NCBI GenBank assembly: GCA_038106885.1
Contig: JAYNFX010000033.1
Span: forward strand, 1 to 17,999
Direction: 5' to 3'
Origin: UBA3537 sp038106885
Lineage (GTDB): Bacteria > Bacteroidota > Bacteroidia > Flavobacteriales > Flavobacteriaceae
DNA: 17,999 bases
Position numbers and translations under genes: made by a program. The notes under the pieces were generated by a model. It did no database searches. It was not told the DNA's origin and worked only from the letters and a program-made list of their open reading frames with translations. Positions 1 to 8,612 of the stretch are shown piece after piece. Within the stretch, counting starts at the first letter, position 1. Each line of letters starts with the position of its first letter.

Positions 1-58
1 ACAAAGGCTAAGGTATATTTTCAAGATAGATTTTGATGTATGTTTTCATTTTTAAGTG

Positions 59-66
59 TATTTTTG
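59..66 (+). promoter_or_regulatory. Bacteroidetes-type -7 promoter box for purK
   Basis: TATTTTTG is an exact match to the Bacteroidetes primary-sigma -7 element TAnnTTTG. It lies 24 nt upstream of the purK start codon. A TTTG at 32-35 could be the -33 element, but its 23 nt spacing is longer than the usual 19-21. The start site is inferred at about position 72, leaving a short leader. Confidence 0.5.
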
Positions 67-90
67 TAACTAACTTTAATATCAATTTCC

Positions 91-1245
91 TTGGAATATT
101 TTTCTTCAAAACATAAACTAGGTATTTTGGGAGGCGGTCAACTTGGGAAAATGTTGCTTTACAACACTAGGAAATTTGATATTCATACTTGCGTGCTAGA
201 TCCTAATAAAGACGCTCCTAGTAGGTTATCTTGTAATTCTTTTTATCAAGGAGATTTAATGGATTTTAAAAGTGTTTATGAGTTTGGAAAAAATTTAGAT
301 ACACTAACAATAGAAATTGAAAATGTTAATGTCGAAGCTTTAAAGGCTTTAGAAAAAAATGGGATTAAAGTTTATCCCAGTTCAAAAACTTTAGGAATAA
401 TCAAAAATAAATCTAGACAAAAAAACTTTTACCAGAAAAATAATATCCCAACTGCAAATTTTGACACATATAAAAGTGTCTCAGAACTAAAGGACAATAT
501 TTTATCTAATAAGCAGCAACTACCTTTTGTTTGGAAAAGTACAGAGTTTGGTTATGATGGAAATGGAGTAAAAATTATTCGTAAAATTGATGATCTTAAT
601 TCAGTTCCCGATGTTGAGTGTATAGCAGAAGAATTAATTCCATTTAAAAACGAATTATCAGTAATAGTTGCTAGAAATCCTAATGGTGAAATGGTATCAT
701 ATCCTGTTGTGGAAATGGAATTCCATCCAGAAGCTAATCAAGTTGAATATGTTCTTTGCCCAGCTAGAATTTCTGAAAGTATTGCAAATAAAGCAACTTC
801 AATTGCTTTGAAAGTAGCAAAAGCGTTTAGCGATGTTGGTCTTCTTGCAGTAGAAATGTTTTTAACAAATGATAACTCTATTTTAATCAATGAAGTTGCT
901 CCAAGACCTCATAACTCAGGACATCATACTATTGAATCTAGTTATACTTCTCAATTTGAACAACATCTTAGAGCTGTATTAAATTTACCTTTAGGTTCTA
1001 CAAAAAATAAGTCTTGTGGTGTAATGGTAAATTTAGTTGGTGCTGAAAGACACAAAGGTTTAGTTCATTATAAAAATATTGATAAAATAATGGAACTTGA
1101 AGGCGTAACTCCTCACATATATGGAAAAAAGCAAACTCGCCCTTTTAGAAAAATGGGGCATGTTACAATAATAAACTCAGATATTGAAAAAGCAAGAGCA
1201 ATTGCTGAACAAGTAAAAAAATCAATTAAAGTAATAAGTAAATAA
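91..1245 (+). CDS. purK: N5-carboxyaminoimidazole ribonucleotide synthase (ATP-grasp)
   Basis: PurK uses ATP and bicarbonate to carboxylate AIR to N5-CAIR in de novo purine synthesis, in the cytosol. The 384-residue protein shows the N-terminal nucleotide-binding start LGILGGGQLGKM (residues 10-21), an ATP-grasp segment with WKSTEFGYDGNG (148-159), and the metal/substrate motif NEVAPRPHNSGHH (267-279). Length is slightly above the E. coli enzyme. The start is TTG: the frame is closed by a stop at 67-69, there is no upstream ATG, and the next in-frame ATG (151) would delete the essential glycine-rich loop. The pre-loop residues EYFSSKHK match what I recall of flavobacterial PurK N-termini. One base separates its stop from purE, so the two are probably translationally coupled and supply successive reactions. 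Confidence 0.97.
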   Translation: MEYFSSKHKLGILGGGQLGKMLLYNTRKFDIHTCVLDPNKDAPSRLSCNSFYQGDLMDFKSVYEFGKNLDTLTIEIENVNVEALKALEKNGIKVYPSSKTLGIIKNKSRQKNFYQKNNIPTANFDTYKSVSELKDNILSNKQQLPFVWKSTEFGYDGNGVKIIRKIDDLNSVPDVECIAEELIPFKNELSVIVARNPNGEMVSYPVVEMEFHPEANQVEYVLCPARISESIANKATSIALKVAKAFSDVGLLAVEMFLTNDNSILINEVAPRPHNSGHHTIESSYTSQFEQHLRAVLNLPLGSTKNKSCGVMVNLVGAERHKGLVHYKNIDKIMELEGVTPHIYGKKQTRPFRKMGHVTIINSDIEKARAIAEQVKKSIKVISK

Positions 1246-1246
1246 T

Positions 1247-1732
1247 ATGGCAAAAATTGGAATTATTATGGGTAGTGACAGTGATATGCCTGTCATGAAA
1301 GATGCAATTGAAATTCTTAAAAGTTTTGATATTGAAATTGATGTAGACATTGTGTCAGCCCACAGAACCCCTAAAAAATTATTTGAATATGCAAAAAACG
1401 CTCACCTAAATGGTATTAAAGTTATAATTGCTGGAGCAGGTGGTGCAGCTCATCTTCCTGGAATGATAGCTGCTATCAGTCCTTTACCCGTAATAGGTGT
1501 CCCTGTTAAATCTAGTAATTCTATTGATGGGTGGGACTCAATACTTTCAATTCTGCAAATGCCTGGTGGTGTCCCAGTTGCCACAGTAGCATTAAATGGA
1601 GGTAAAAATGCTGGAATATTAGCTGCTCAAATTATTGGATCTTCAGATACATGCGTATTAGATAAAGTTAAACTTTATAAAGAGGGGCTTAAGATAAAAG
1701 TTGAAAAAGCATCTGAAAATTTAAAATCATAA
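1247..1732 (+). CDS. purE: N5-CAIR mutase, class I PurE
   Basis: PurE moves the carboxyl group of N5-CAIR to carbon 4, giving CAIR, directly after the PurK step. The 161 residues are of normal class I length. Visible motifs are the phosphate-binding GSDSDMPVM (9-17), SAHRTP (37-42) with the catalytic-region His39 and Arg40, and AGAGGAAHLPG (62-72) with His69. Presence of purK just upstream supports the class I mutase rather than the class II carboxylase that acts alone. The ATG begins one base after the purK stop, and the peptidase gene follows after 16 bases with no promoter box, so all three genes look like one transcript. Confidence 0.97.
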   Translation: MAKIGIIMGSDSDMPVMKDAIEILKSFDIEIDVDIVSAHRTPKKLFEYAKNAHLNGIKVIIAGAGGAAHLPGMIAAISPLPVIGVPVKSSNSIDGWDSILSILQMPGGVPVATVALNGGKNAGILAAQIIGSSDTCVLDKVKLYKEGLKIKVEKASENLKS

Positions 1733-1748
1733 AGTACTAAATTAAACT

Positions 1749-3770
1749 ATGAATGTACTAAAAGCGCCTTTTAATACGCGCTACGAAACAGCACCATTCT
1801 CTAAAATCAGAAACATAGATTTTATCCCAGCTTTTGAAAAAGCAATTGCTGAGGCAAAAAAATCAATTGATATTATATCTTCAAATCCAAGTTCTCCAAA
1901 TTTTGAAAATACTATTGAAGCCTTAGAATTTTCATCACTTTTTTTAGAACAAATTTCAAGCATATTTTTCAATCTCAATGCAGCTGAGACAAACGATGAA
2001 ATTCAAAAAATTGCTCAAGAAATATCGCCAAAACTAACATCTTTTTCAAATGATATTACTCTAAATGAAAACCTTTTTTTTAGAATAAAAAAAATTTATG
2101 AAAGCAATTCAAAATCTGAATTAACTACAGAGCAAAAGACCTTACTCGAAAAAAAATATAAAAATTTTTTAAGAAATGGTGCAAACTTAAATTCATCTGA
2201 AAAAATAAATCTTAGAGATATAGACAAAAAACTTAGTGTTTTGAGTCTTAAATTTGGTGAAAATTTATTAGCTGAAACTAATAGATTTAGACTACATGTA
2301 ACTAATAAAAATGACTTGGACGGTCTACCAGAATTTGCAGTTAACGCTGGAAAAACATTAGCCGAAAAAGAAAATAAACTAGGCTGGCTTTTTTCTCTAG
2401 ACTACCCTAGTTATATACCGTTCATAACTTATATCAAAAACAGGGAATTAAGAAAAAAAATGGTATTAGCTTTTGGCAAAAGAGGGTTTTGTTCCGATAA
2501 ATTTGATAATCAAGAAATAATACTAAACATTGTAAAGCTAAGACATAAACGTGCAAATTTACTTGGCTACAAAACTCATGTAGATTATGTATTAGAGGAA
2601 CGCATGGCTAAATCTTCAAAAAAAGTAATTACTTTTTTGAACAAATTAAAAACAAAAGCACTTAAAAAAGCTAAAGACGAATTTATAGAGCTGAGTGCTT
2701 TTGCTAAAAAAATAGATGGTATTGATAAGCTTGAAAAATGGGATAATTCCTACTATTCTGAAAAACTTAAAAAAGAAAAATTTGATATTGACGATACTAT
2801 TTTAAAGCCATATTTCAAACTAGAAAATGTTTTAGATGGAATATTTAAAATTGCTGAAAAATTATTTCAAATACAATTTACCAGATCAACTGAAATTGAT
2901 ACTTATCACAAAGATGTGTTCTCTTACAAAGTCACAAATAAGGTTGGCGATCTAGTAGCAATTTTTTACACTGATTTTTTTCCAAGACCTGGAAAAAGAA
3001 ATGGTGCTTGGATGACATCTTTTAAGCCTCAATATGAATATAAAAAACATCGCCCACACGTATCAATTGTTTGTAACTTCACAAAACCCACAAAACATGA
3101 ACCATCCTTATTAACTTTTAACGAAGTTAAAACATTATTTCATGAATTTGGCCATGCCCTACATGGTATGCTCGCAGATACAATGTATCCGAGCTTATCA
3201 GGTACTAACGTTGCTTGGGACTTTGTAGAACTTCCTAGTCAACTAATGGAAAATTGGTGCTACGAAAAAGATGCATTACAATTATTTGCAAAACATTATG
3301 AGACAGGTGAAGATATTCCAATGGAATTAATTGAAAAAATAAAACTAGCTGGTCAATTTCAACAAGGCATGCAAACCCTTCGACAATTAAGTTTTGGAAT
3401 ATTAGACTTAAATTGGCATAGCCATAATCCAAAAAAAATTGAAAGCGTAAAAAGATTTGAAGAAAAGATATTTTGTGATACTGAATTGTTCCCCTCTGTT
3501 GATCAAATCTGTATGTCTACAGCTTTTGCTCATATTTTTCAAGGGGGTTATTCTTCAGGATATTACAGCTATAAATGGGCCGAAGTATTAGATGCAGATG
3601 CTTTTGCTTATTTCAAAGAAAATGGAATTTTCAATAGGGGAATAGCCAACAGTTTTAAAACAAATATTTTGAGTAAAGGAGGGACAGAAAACCCAGAGCT
3701 TTTGTACAAAAAATTTAGAGGGAAAAAAGCATCTATTGATGCATTAATTGAGAGATCTGGATTAAAATAA
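1749..3770 (+). CDS. dcp: M3 family zinc metallopeptidase, Dcp-like oligopeptidase
   Basis: This is a thimet-oligopeptidase-fold (M3) peptidase of 673 residues, close in length to E. coli Dcp and oligopeptidase A. The zinc site is clear: HEFGH at 465-469 (ligands His465 and His469, catalytic Glu466), with the third ligand Glu494 in WDFVELPSQ. The following SGYYSYKWAEVLDADAF segment is a typical C-terminal M3 substrate-binding region. No signal peptide or membrane segment is seen, so it should act in the cytosol, trimming short peptides for amino acid recycling. Residues around the motif (ALHG, SGTNVAWDFVELPSQ) look nearer to peptidyl-dipeptidase Dcp than to oligopeptidase A, but the subfamily is not certain. 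It follows purE closely and converges with the UbiA-like gene, the ends overlapping by 9 nt. Confidence 0.93.
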   Translation: MNVLKAPFNTRYETAPFSKIRNIDFIPAFEKAIAEAKKSIDIISSNPSSPNFENTIEALEFSSLFLEQISSIFFNLNAAETNDEIQKIAQEISPKLTSFSNDITLNENLFFRIKKIYESNSKSELTTEQKTLLEKKYKNFLRNGANLNSSEKINLRDIDKKLSVLSLKFGENLLAETNRFRLHVTNKNDLDGLPEFAVNAGKTLAEKENKLGWLFSLDYPSYIPFITYIKNRELRKKMVLAFGKRGFCSDKFDNQEIILNIVKLRHKRANLLGYKTHVDYVLEERMAKSSKKVITFLNKLKTKALKKAKDEFIELSAFAKKIDGIDKLEKWDNSYYSEKLKKEKFDIDDTILKPYFKLENVLDGIFKIAEKLFQIQFTRSTEIDTYHKDVFSYKVTNKVGDLVAIFYTDFFPRPGKRNGAWMTSFKPQYEYKKHRPHVSIVCNFTKPTKHEPSLLTFNEVKTLFHEFGHALHGMLADTMYPSLSGTNVAWDFVELPSQLMENWCYEKDALQLFAKHYETGEDIPMELIEKIKLAGQFQQGMQTLRQLSFGILDLNWHSHNPKKIESVKRFEEKIFCDTELFPSVDQICMSTAFAHIFQGGYSSGYYSYKWAEVLDADAFAYFKENGIFNRGIANSFKTNILSKGGTENPELLYKKFRGKKASIDALIERSGLK

Positions 3771-3781
3771 TGAACTAATCC
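3759..3781. terminator. Possible stem-loop at the dcp/UbiA-like convergent overlap
   Basis: GGATTA (3759-3764) pairs with TAATCC (3776-3781) across an 11 nt loop. The repeat contains the stop codons of both convergent genes. The stem is only six pairs and neither flank has a strong T run, so termination here is uncertain. It is listed because there is no other room for a terminator. Confidence 0.2.
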
Positions 3782-4580
3782 ATAATAAAAAACCCCACAT
3801 AATAGGTATTCCCTCAACCCACAAAGCAGTAAAATTTAATTGTCTTTTTGAATTACTTTTACTTAGCATAAATGCTGTTATAATTAGAATAAAAAGGAAT
3901 ATAATTTTATATTGGATTAAGTGATTTTGAATTAAAAGTTCTAAAATGGCAATTATTATCAGAAAACAAAACCCTAAATATTTTGTATTTTTTACTCCAA
4001 TAGTTTGTGGAATTGTTGATAGATTTAAATCATCATAACTTAAATCTCTAATTTCGAAAGGCAACATTAATACTACTACGAAGAGAAAGCGGGTAAAAAG
4101 AGTAATTAAATTTTCTTTAGAAAAGAAAATAGATGATTCTAGTAAAGGTAAACCTACAGATGTAAATGCCCAAACCAAGGCAATAATATAAACCTTGAGT
4201 CCTTTTATTTTTCTCAAACTTGGTGATTTTTCAAACGGTATTTCATAAGTAAATGTTATAAAACATAAAATAACAGCACTTAATTTCACAGACGATTTTA
4301 GCTGAAAAAATGAAAAAATGATTGTAATAAGACTCAAAAAACTTAGTAACTGAATCTCCTTAAATCGAGATGTTAAAGATCTATAATGAAATTTTGTAAT
4401 TCCAAAATATTTAATAAAATTATATCCTAATACACTAGAGAAAAAAACAAATAAATAGAAATTTAAGGAAATATTTAATTTGTAAATAATTTCAGTTACC
4501 AAACACATTGATATGACTGACGCAGCTATGTGTAAACTACTATCTATATAAAATTTAATTAATTGTTTGATCAAATTCAT
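3762..4580 (-). CDS. UbiA-like prenyltransferase family membrane protein
   Basis: A 272-residue polytopic membrane protein with roughly seven to eight hydrophobic segments. It resembles a flavobacterial UbiA-superfamily group usually left as hypothetical. The loop EIRDLSYDDL (176-185) followed by TIPQTIGVKNTK (189-200) matches the second Asp-rich motif and the conserved stretch after it in UbiA enzymes, which transfer prenyl groups to aromatic or other acceptors in the membrane. The first motif (NDxxDxxxD) is not evident: the equivalent place seems to be GYNFIKYFG (52-60), which keeps Asn54 but lacks the Asp residues. Substrate and even activity are therefore unknown. The start ATG at 4580 gives an N-terminus (MNLIKQLIKFYIDSSLHIA) that fits homologues as I recall them. 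It stands alone on this strand. Confidence 0.72.
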   Translation of the reverse strand: MNLIKQLIKFYIDSSLHIAASVISMCLVTEIIYKLNISLNFYLFVFFSSVLGYNFIKYFGITKFHYRSLTSRFKEIQLLSFLSLITIIFSFFQLKSSVKLSAVILCFITFTYEIPFEKSPSLRKIKGLKVYIIALVWAFTSVGLPLLESSIFFSKENLITLFTRFLFVVVLMLPFEIRDLSYDDLNLSTIPQTIGVKNTKYLGFCFLIIIAILELLIQNHLIQYKIIFLFILIITAFMLSKSNSKRQLNFTALWVEGIPIMWGFLLWISSLF

Positions 4581-4584
4581 TTGG

Positions 4585-4592
4585 CAAAAATA
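4585..4592 (-). promoter_or_regulatory. -7 promoter box for the UbiA-like gene
   Basis: Read on the minus strand this is TATTTTTG, an exact TAnnTTTG. Only four bases separate it from the ATG at 4580, so a normally spaced start site would fall at or next to the start codon. That implies a leaderless or nearly leaderless mRNA. No convincing -33 TTTG is seen. Confidence 0.4.
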
Positions 4593-4666
4593 GAGAAAGT
4601 GTTGATAAGCTAAAAAATCAGTTAAAAACTTTAATTTTTAAGCAAAAAAAAGCTTGAATAAATCCG

Positions 4667-4674
4667 TAATTTTG
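4667..4674 (+). promoter_or_regulatory. -7 promoter box for gcvP
   Basis: TAATTTTG matches TAnnTTTG exactly, 22 nt upstream of the gcvP ATG, leaving an inferred leader of about 15 nt. No well-spaced -33 TTTG is evident. The leader is too short for a glycine riboswitch. Confidence 0.5.
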
Positions 4675-4696
4675 CAGTAATCAAACAAATAAAAAT

Positions 4697-7543
4697 ATGA
4701 ACCCAGATATTTTTTCTCATAGACATATTGGACCAACTGCATCTCAAATTAAAGAGATGTTAGAAGTAATAAATATTGAAAGTGTTGATAAATTAATTGA
4801 TGAAACTGTTCCACAGAACATCAGAATAAAAGAACAAATAGAATTAGATCAACCAATGAGTGAACAAGAATATCTAGAACACATCCAAGTTTTAGGTAAA
4901 AAAAATAAAGTTTTCAAATCCTACATTGGAATGGGATATCATCCGTGTAATTTACCAGCTGTAATTCAAAGAAACATCTTGGAAAATCCTGGCTGGTATA
5001 CTGCATATACTCCCTATCAAGCTGAAATCGCACAAGGTCGCCTTGAAGCTTTATTGAATTTCCAAACCATGATTACTGATTTAACTGGAATGGAACTTGC
5101 AAATGCATCTTTACTAGACGAAAGTACATCTGCTGCTGAGGCAATGGCTCTTCTTTATTCTGTAAGAGACAGAGCATCAGCCAAGGCTGGAATAGTGAAA
5201 TTTTTTGTCTCTGACGATGTTTTACCTCAAACAATTTCTGTTTTAAAAACAAGAGCCATACCAATCGGAATTGAACTTGTAATCGGCAATGCAGAAGAAT
5301 TTAATTTTTCAAGCAATTACTTTGGAGCACTTGTACAATACCCTGGTGCATCTGGTAAAATTATTAATCTTAAGTCTTTTATTTCAAAAGCAAAAGACAG
5401 CAATATTAAAGTTGCTGTATCATCAGACATTTTGAGTTTGGTTTTGCTTGAAGCCCCAGGAAATATCGGAGCAGACGTAGTTGTAGGCACTACACAGCGA
5501 TTTGGTATTCCAATGGGATACGGTGGACCACATGCAGCTTATTTCGCAACAAAAGAAGCTTATAAAAGATATATACCTGGTAGAATCATCGGTGTTACTA
5601 AAGATATGGATGGAAATAGAGCCTTGAGAATGGCACTTCAAACTAGAGAACAACATATAAAAAGAGATCGAGCCACTTCAAATATTTGTACTGCTCAAGT
5701 TTTACTCGCAGTTATGGCTGGGATGTATGCAGTATATCATGGTCCAAACGGCTTACGCTATTTAGCTGAAAAAGTAAAAAAACATACTTCAATTTTAGCA
5801 AATTCTCTTGAATCAATAGGAATTAAACTTAAAAACTCAACATTTTTTGATACAATTCAAATCACCAATATTAATTCTGAAAAAATAAAACAAATTGCTT
5901 TAAAAAAAGAAATAAATTTTTATTATCCTGACAATAAAACAGTATCGATTTCGATAAATGAAACAACTAATTCTAATGATTTAAAAATCATTTTAAGTGT
6001 CTTTTCTGAAGCACTATCAGTTGGTGAAATTGAAAAAAAATCTGATAAAGAATATATTCCAAAAGAAAACTTAAGGACAAGTAATTTTTTAACAAGTTCA
6101 GTATTTAACAAATATCACTCTGAAACTGAGCTAATGCGTTACATAAAAAAGTTAGAGCGCAAGGATTTAGCATTAAACTACTCCATGATTTCTTTAGGTT
6201 CATGTACCATGAAATTAAATGCTGCGGCCGAGATGCTGCCCTTGAGCTGGTCAAACTGGAATAACATACACCCATTTGTCCCACAAGATCAAGTTTTGGG
6301 TTATAAAGAAGTATTGGATAGTTTACAAATACAATTAAATAAAATAACAGGTTTTTCTGGAACTTCTCTTCAACCAAACTCTGGTGCTCAGGGTGAATTT
6401 GCTGGCTTAATGACAATTAAAGCATATCATGAATCAAGAGGAGATGGGCATCGGAATATATGTATCATTCCATCTTCAGCTCACGGAACAAATCCTGCTA
6501 GTGCCGTAATGGCGGGGATGAAAGTAGTTGTAACTAAATCATCTGAAAATGGAAATATAGATGTCGAAGATGTTCGTGAAAAAGCAAAAATTTATAAAGA
6601 TGACCTTGCTGCGCTAATGGTAACTTACCCGTCAACACACGGAGTTTATGAATCTGAGATCAAAGAAATAACTAAAATTATTCACGAATTTGGAGGTCAA
6701 GTTTACATGGATGGCGCAAACATGAATGCACAGGTTGGACTTACTAGTCCTGGTAAAATTGGTGCTGACGTTTGTCATCTAAATCTGCACAAAACTTTTG
6801 CTATTCCACACGGTGGTGGAGGACCTGGTGTTGGACCTATATGCGTAGCAGAACAACTTGTGCCATTTTTACCTGGAAACCCAATAATAAAAACAGGTGG
6901 TAATCAAGCGATAACATCAATATCTGGAGCCCCATTTGGATCTGCTCTAGCGTGTTTAATTTCTTATGGTTACATTAAAATGCTAGGTACTATTGGATTA
7001 ACTGACTCAACAAAAATTGCAATTCTTAACGCAAATTACATTAAAGAGAGATTAGATGGTTATTACAAAACACTATACACTGGTGAAAAAGGACGAGCAG
7101 CCCATGAAATGATTATAGACTGTAGAGAGTTTAAATTAAAAGGAATTGAAGTTACAGACATAGCAAAAAGACTTATGGATTACGGCTTTCATGCACCTAC
7201 TGTTTCTTTCCCTGTAGCTGGGACTATGATGATTGAACCAACAGAGAGTGAAAGTAAGTATGAAATAGACAGATTCTGTGATGCTATGATTTCTATCCGT
7301 GAAGAAATTGATTCGTCAAAAAAGTCTGATATGAATAATCCTCTTAAAAATGCTCCTCACACCTTAGAAATGATAACAACTGATAATTGGAAATTACCAT
7401 ATAGTAGAGCTACTGCTGCATTTCCATTAAAGTATATACGAGATGATAAATTTTGGCCCTCAGTTCGTCGCGTAGATGATGCCTATGGAGACAGAAATCT
7501 AATTTGCACTTGTGCCCCAATTGAAACATTTATAGAAGCATAA
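4697..7543 (+). CDS. gcvP: Glycine dehydrogenase (decarboxylating), P-protein of the glycine cleavage system
   Basis: GcvP decarboxylates glycine with pyridoxal phosphate and hands the aminomethyl group to the lipoyl arm of GcvH, feeding one-carbon units to folate. The 948-residue chain is the single-polypeptide form (E. coli about 957), with both homologous halves. The N-terminal half starts DIFSHRHIGPT and has the YTPYQAEIAQGRLEAL segment. The C-terminal half carries the PLP-binding Lys699 in NLHKTF, followed by the glycine-rich IPHGGGGPGVGP loop. The ATG is the first start after the promoter box and matches the family N-terminus. GcvH and GcvT are not in the window. The ketosynthase gene starts 10 nt after its stop, so gcvP probably heads a four-gene unit. 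One-carbon units link it loosely to the purine genes upstream. Confidence 0.98.
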   Translation: MNPDIFSHRHIGPTASQIKEMLEVINIESVDKLIDETVPQNIRIKEQIELDQPMSEQEYLEHIQVLGKKNKVFKSYIGMGYHPCNLPAVIQRNILENPGWYTAYTPYQAEIAQGRLEALLNFQTMITDLTGMELANASLLDESTSAAEAMALLYSVRDRASAKAGIVKFFVSDDVLPQTISVLKTRAIPIGIELVIGNAEEFNFSSNYFGALVQYPGASGKIINLKSFISKAKDSNIKVAVSSDILSLVLLEAPGNIGADVVVGTTQRFGIPMGYGGPHAAYFATKEAYKRYIPGRIIGVTKDMDGNRALRMALQTREQHIKRDRATSNICTAQVLLAVMAGMYAVYHGPNGLRYLAEKVKKHTSILANSLESIGIKLKNSTFFDTIQITNINSEKIKQIALKKEINFYYPDNKTVSISINETTNSNDLKIILSVFSEALSVGEIEKKSDKEYIPKENLRTSNFLTSSVFNKYHSETELMRYIKKLERKDLALNYSMISLGSCTMKLNAAAEMLPLSWSNWNNIHPFVPQDQVLGYKEVLDSLQIQLNKITGFSGTSLQPNSGAQGEFAGLMTIKAYHESRGDGHRNICIIPSSAHGTNPASAVMAGMKVVVTKSSENGNIDVEDVREKAKIYKDDLAALMVTYPSTHGVYESEIKEITKIIHEFGGQVYMDGANMNAQVGLTSPGKIGADVCHLNLHKTFAIPHGGGGPGVGPICVAEQLVPFLPGNPIIKTGGNQAITSISGAPFGSALACLISYGYIKMLGTIGLTDSTKIAILNANYIKERLDGYYKTLYTGEKGRAAHEMIIDCREFKLKGIEVTDIAKRLMDYGFHAPTVSFPVAGTMMIEPTESESKYEIDRFCDAMISIREEIDSSKKSDMNNPLKNAPHTLEMITTDNWKLPYSRATAAFPLKYIRDDKFWPSVRRVDDAYGDRNLICTCAPIETFIEA

Positions 7544-7553
7544 ACTACAATTC

Positions 7554-8612
7554 ATGAATATACATATAACTGGGACAGGAAGTTATATTCCAGAAATAAT
7601 TAAAAAAAACAGTGATTTTAGTAATCATTCCTTTTTTAGTATTGAAGGAGATTCCATTGAGACTCCTACAGATGTCATAGTTGATAAATTTAAAGCAATA
7701 ACTGGAATATCTGAGCGACGTTACGCTAATAATAGCCTATCAACCTCAGATCTTGGCGCAAAAGCCGCAGAAAAAGCAATTAAAAATGCTAAAATTGATC
7801 CAGAAACAATTGATTATATTATCTGTGCGCATAATTTTGGTGATGTGAAAAGTGATGCGATTCAAAGCGATATTCTTCCCTGTTTAGCTGCTCGTATTAA
7901 ACATATTTTAAAAATCAAAAACCCTAAATGTGTTGCGTACGATATTCTTTTTGGATGTCCAGGATGGGTTGAAGGTGTTATACAAGCTCATGCATTTATC
8001 AAAGCAGGAATGGCAAAAAAATGTTTAGTCATAGGAGCAGAAACCCTATCAAGAGTAGTTGATAAATATGATAGAGACTCTATGATTTATGCTGATGGTG
8101 CAGGCGCTTCGATTGTTGAAATTTCTGATAATAAAGGTGGTATTATTTGTCATGAAAGTGCTTCTTATACTCATGATGAAGTTTATCACTTATTTTTTGG
8201 TAATTCAAACAATAAAGAGCAAGACAAAAATGTTAGGTTTATTAAAATGTATGGAAGAAAAATTTATGAATTTGCTCTAAATAATGTACCGAATGCTCTT
8301 AAAAACTGCTTGGATAAAAGTGGTTATAAAATTAATGATGTGAAAAAGATTTTGATTCATCAAGCAAATGAAAAAATGGATGAAGCAATTGTGAAAAGGT
8401 TTTATAGACTATACAAAACACCTGTTCCTGAAAAAATAATGCCAATGACAATCCATAAATTGGGTAATAGTTCTGTTGCAACTGTACCTACTTTATTTGA
8501 TTTAATACGTAAAGATAAACTAAAAGATCACAAGTTGTCAAAAGGAGATATTATTATATTTGCTAGTGTCGGAGCAGGAATGCACATTAATGCAATAGTT
8601 TATAAATATTAA
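7554..8612 (+). CDS. KAS III-like beta-ketoacyl synthase (thiolase fold)
   Basis: A 352-residue FabH-like condensing enzyme. The Cys-His-Asn triad is visible: Cys135 in LFGCPGWVEG, His269 in IHQAN, Asn305 in LGNSSVATVP. Further family marks are VIGAETLS (159-166), YADGAGASIVE (179-189) and the C-terminal GAGMH. KAS III enzymes condense a starter acyl-CoA with a malonyl-type unit, or carry out related acyl condensations. The CPGW context differs from the Cys-(Ala/Ser)-Gly usual in FabH, and the protein is longer than E. coli FabH (317), so I do not call it the housekeeping fabH. It is followed without a gap by a methyltransferase and a glycosyltransferase, suggesting a lipid or glycolipid modification role rather than bulk fatty acid initiation. 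That role is inference; substrate unknown. Confidence 0.88.
   Translation: MNIHITGTGSYIPEIIKKNSDFSNHSFFSIEGDSIETPTDVIVDKFKAITGISERRYANNSLSTSDLGAKAAEKAIKNAKIDPETIDYIICAHNFGDVKSDAIQSDILPCLAARIKHILKIKNPKCVAYDILFGCPGWVEGVIQAHAFIKAGMAKKCLVIGAETLSRVVDKYDRDSMIYADGAGASIVEISDNKGGIICHESASYTHDEVYHLFFGNSNNKEQDKNVRFIKMYGRKIYEFALNNVPNALKNCLDKSGYKINDVKKILIHQANEKMDEAIVKRFYRLYKTPVPEKIMPMTIHKLGNSSVATVPTLFDLIRKDKLKDHKLSKGDIIIFASVGAGMHINAIVYKY

Noticed and set aside
8..49. A 13-codon minus-strand reading frame (MKTYIKIYLENIP) ahead of purK
   Set aside because: Too short, no recognisable family, no promoter box in that direction; AT-rich DNA yields many such frames.
4581..4696. A glycine riboswitch upstream of gcvP
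   Set aside because: The inferred leader after the -7 box is only about 15 nt and the whole gap of 116 nt is shared with a divergent promoter; no conserved riboswitch core is visible.
5423..5656. Antisense open frames inside gcvP (also 5073-5264, 5923-6111 and 6105-6416)
   Set aside because: They lie wholly within a strongly conserved gene on the other strand and show no protein-like features.
8089..8280. A 63-codon + strand frame inside the ketosynthase gene
   Set aside because: Out-of-frame shadow of conserved ketosynthase sequence, low-complexity hydrophobic translation.
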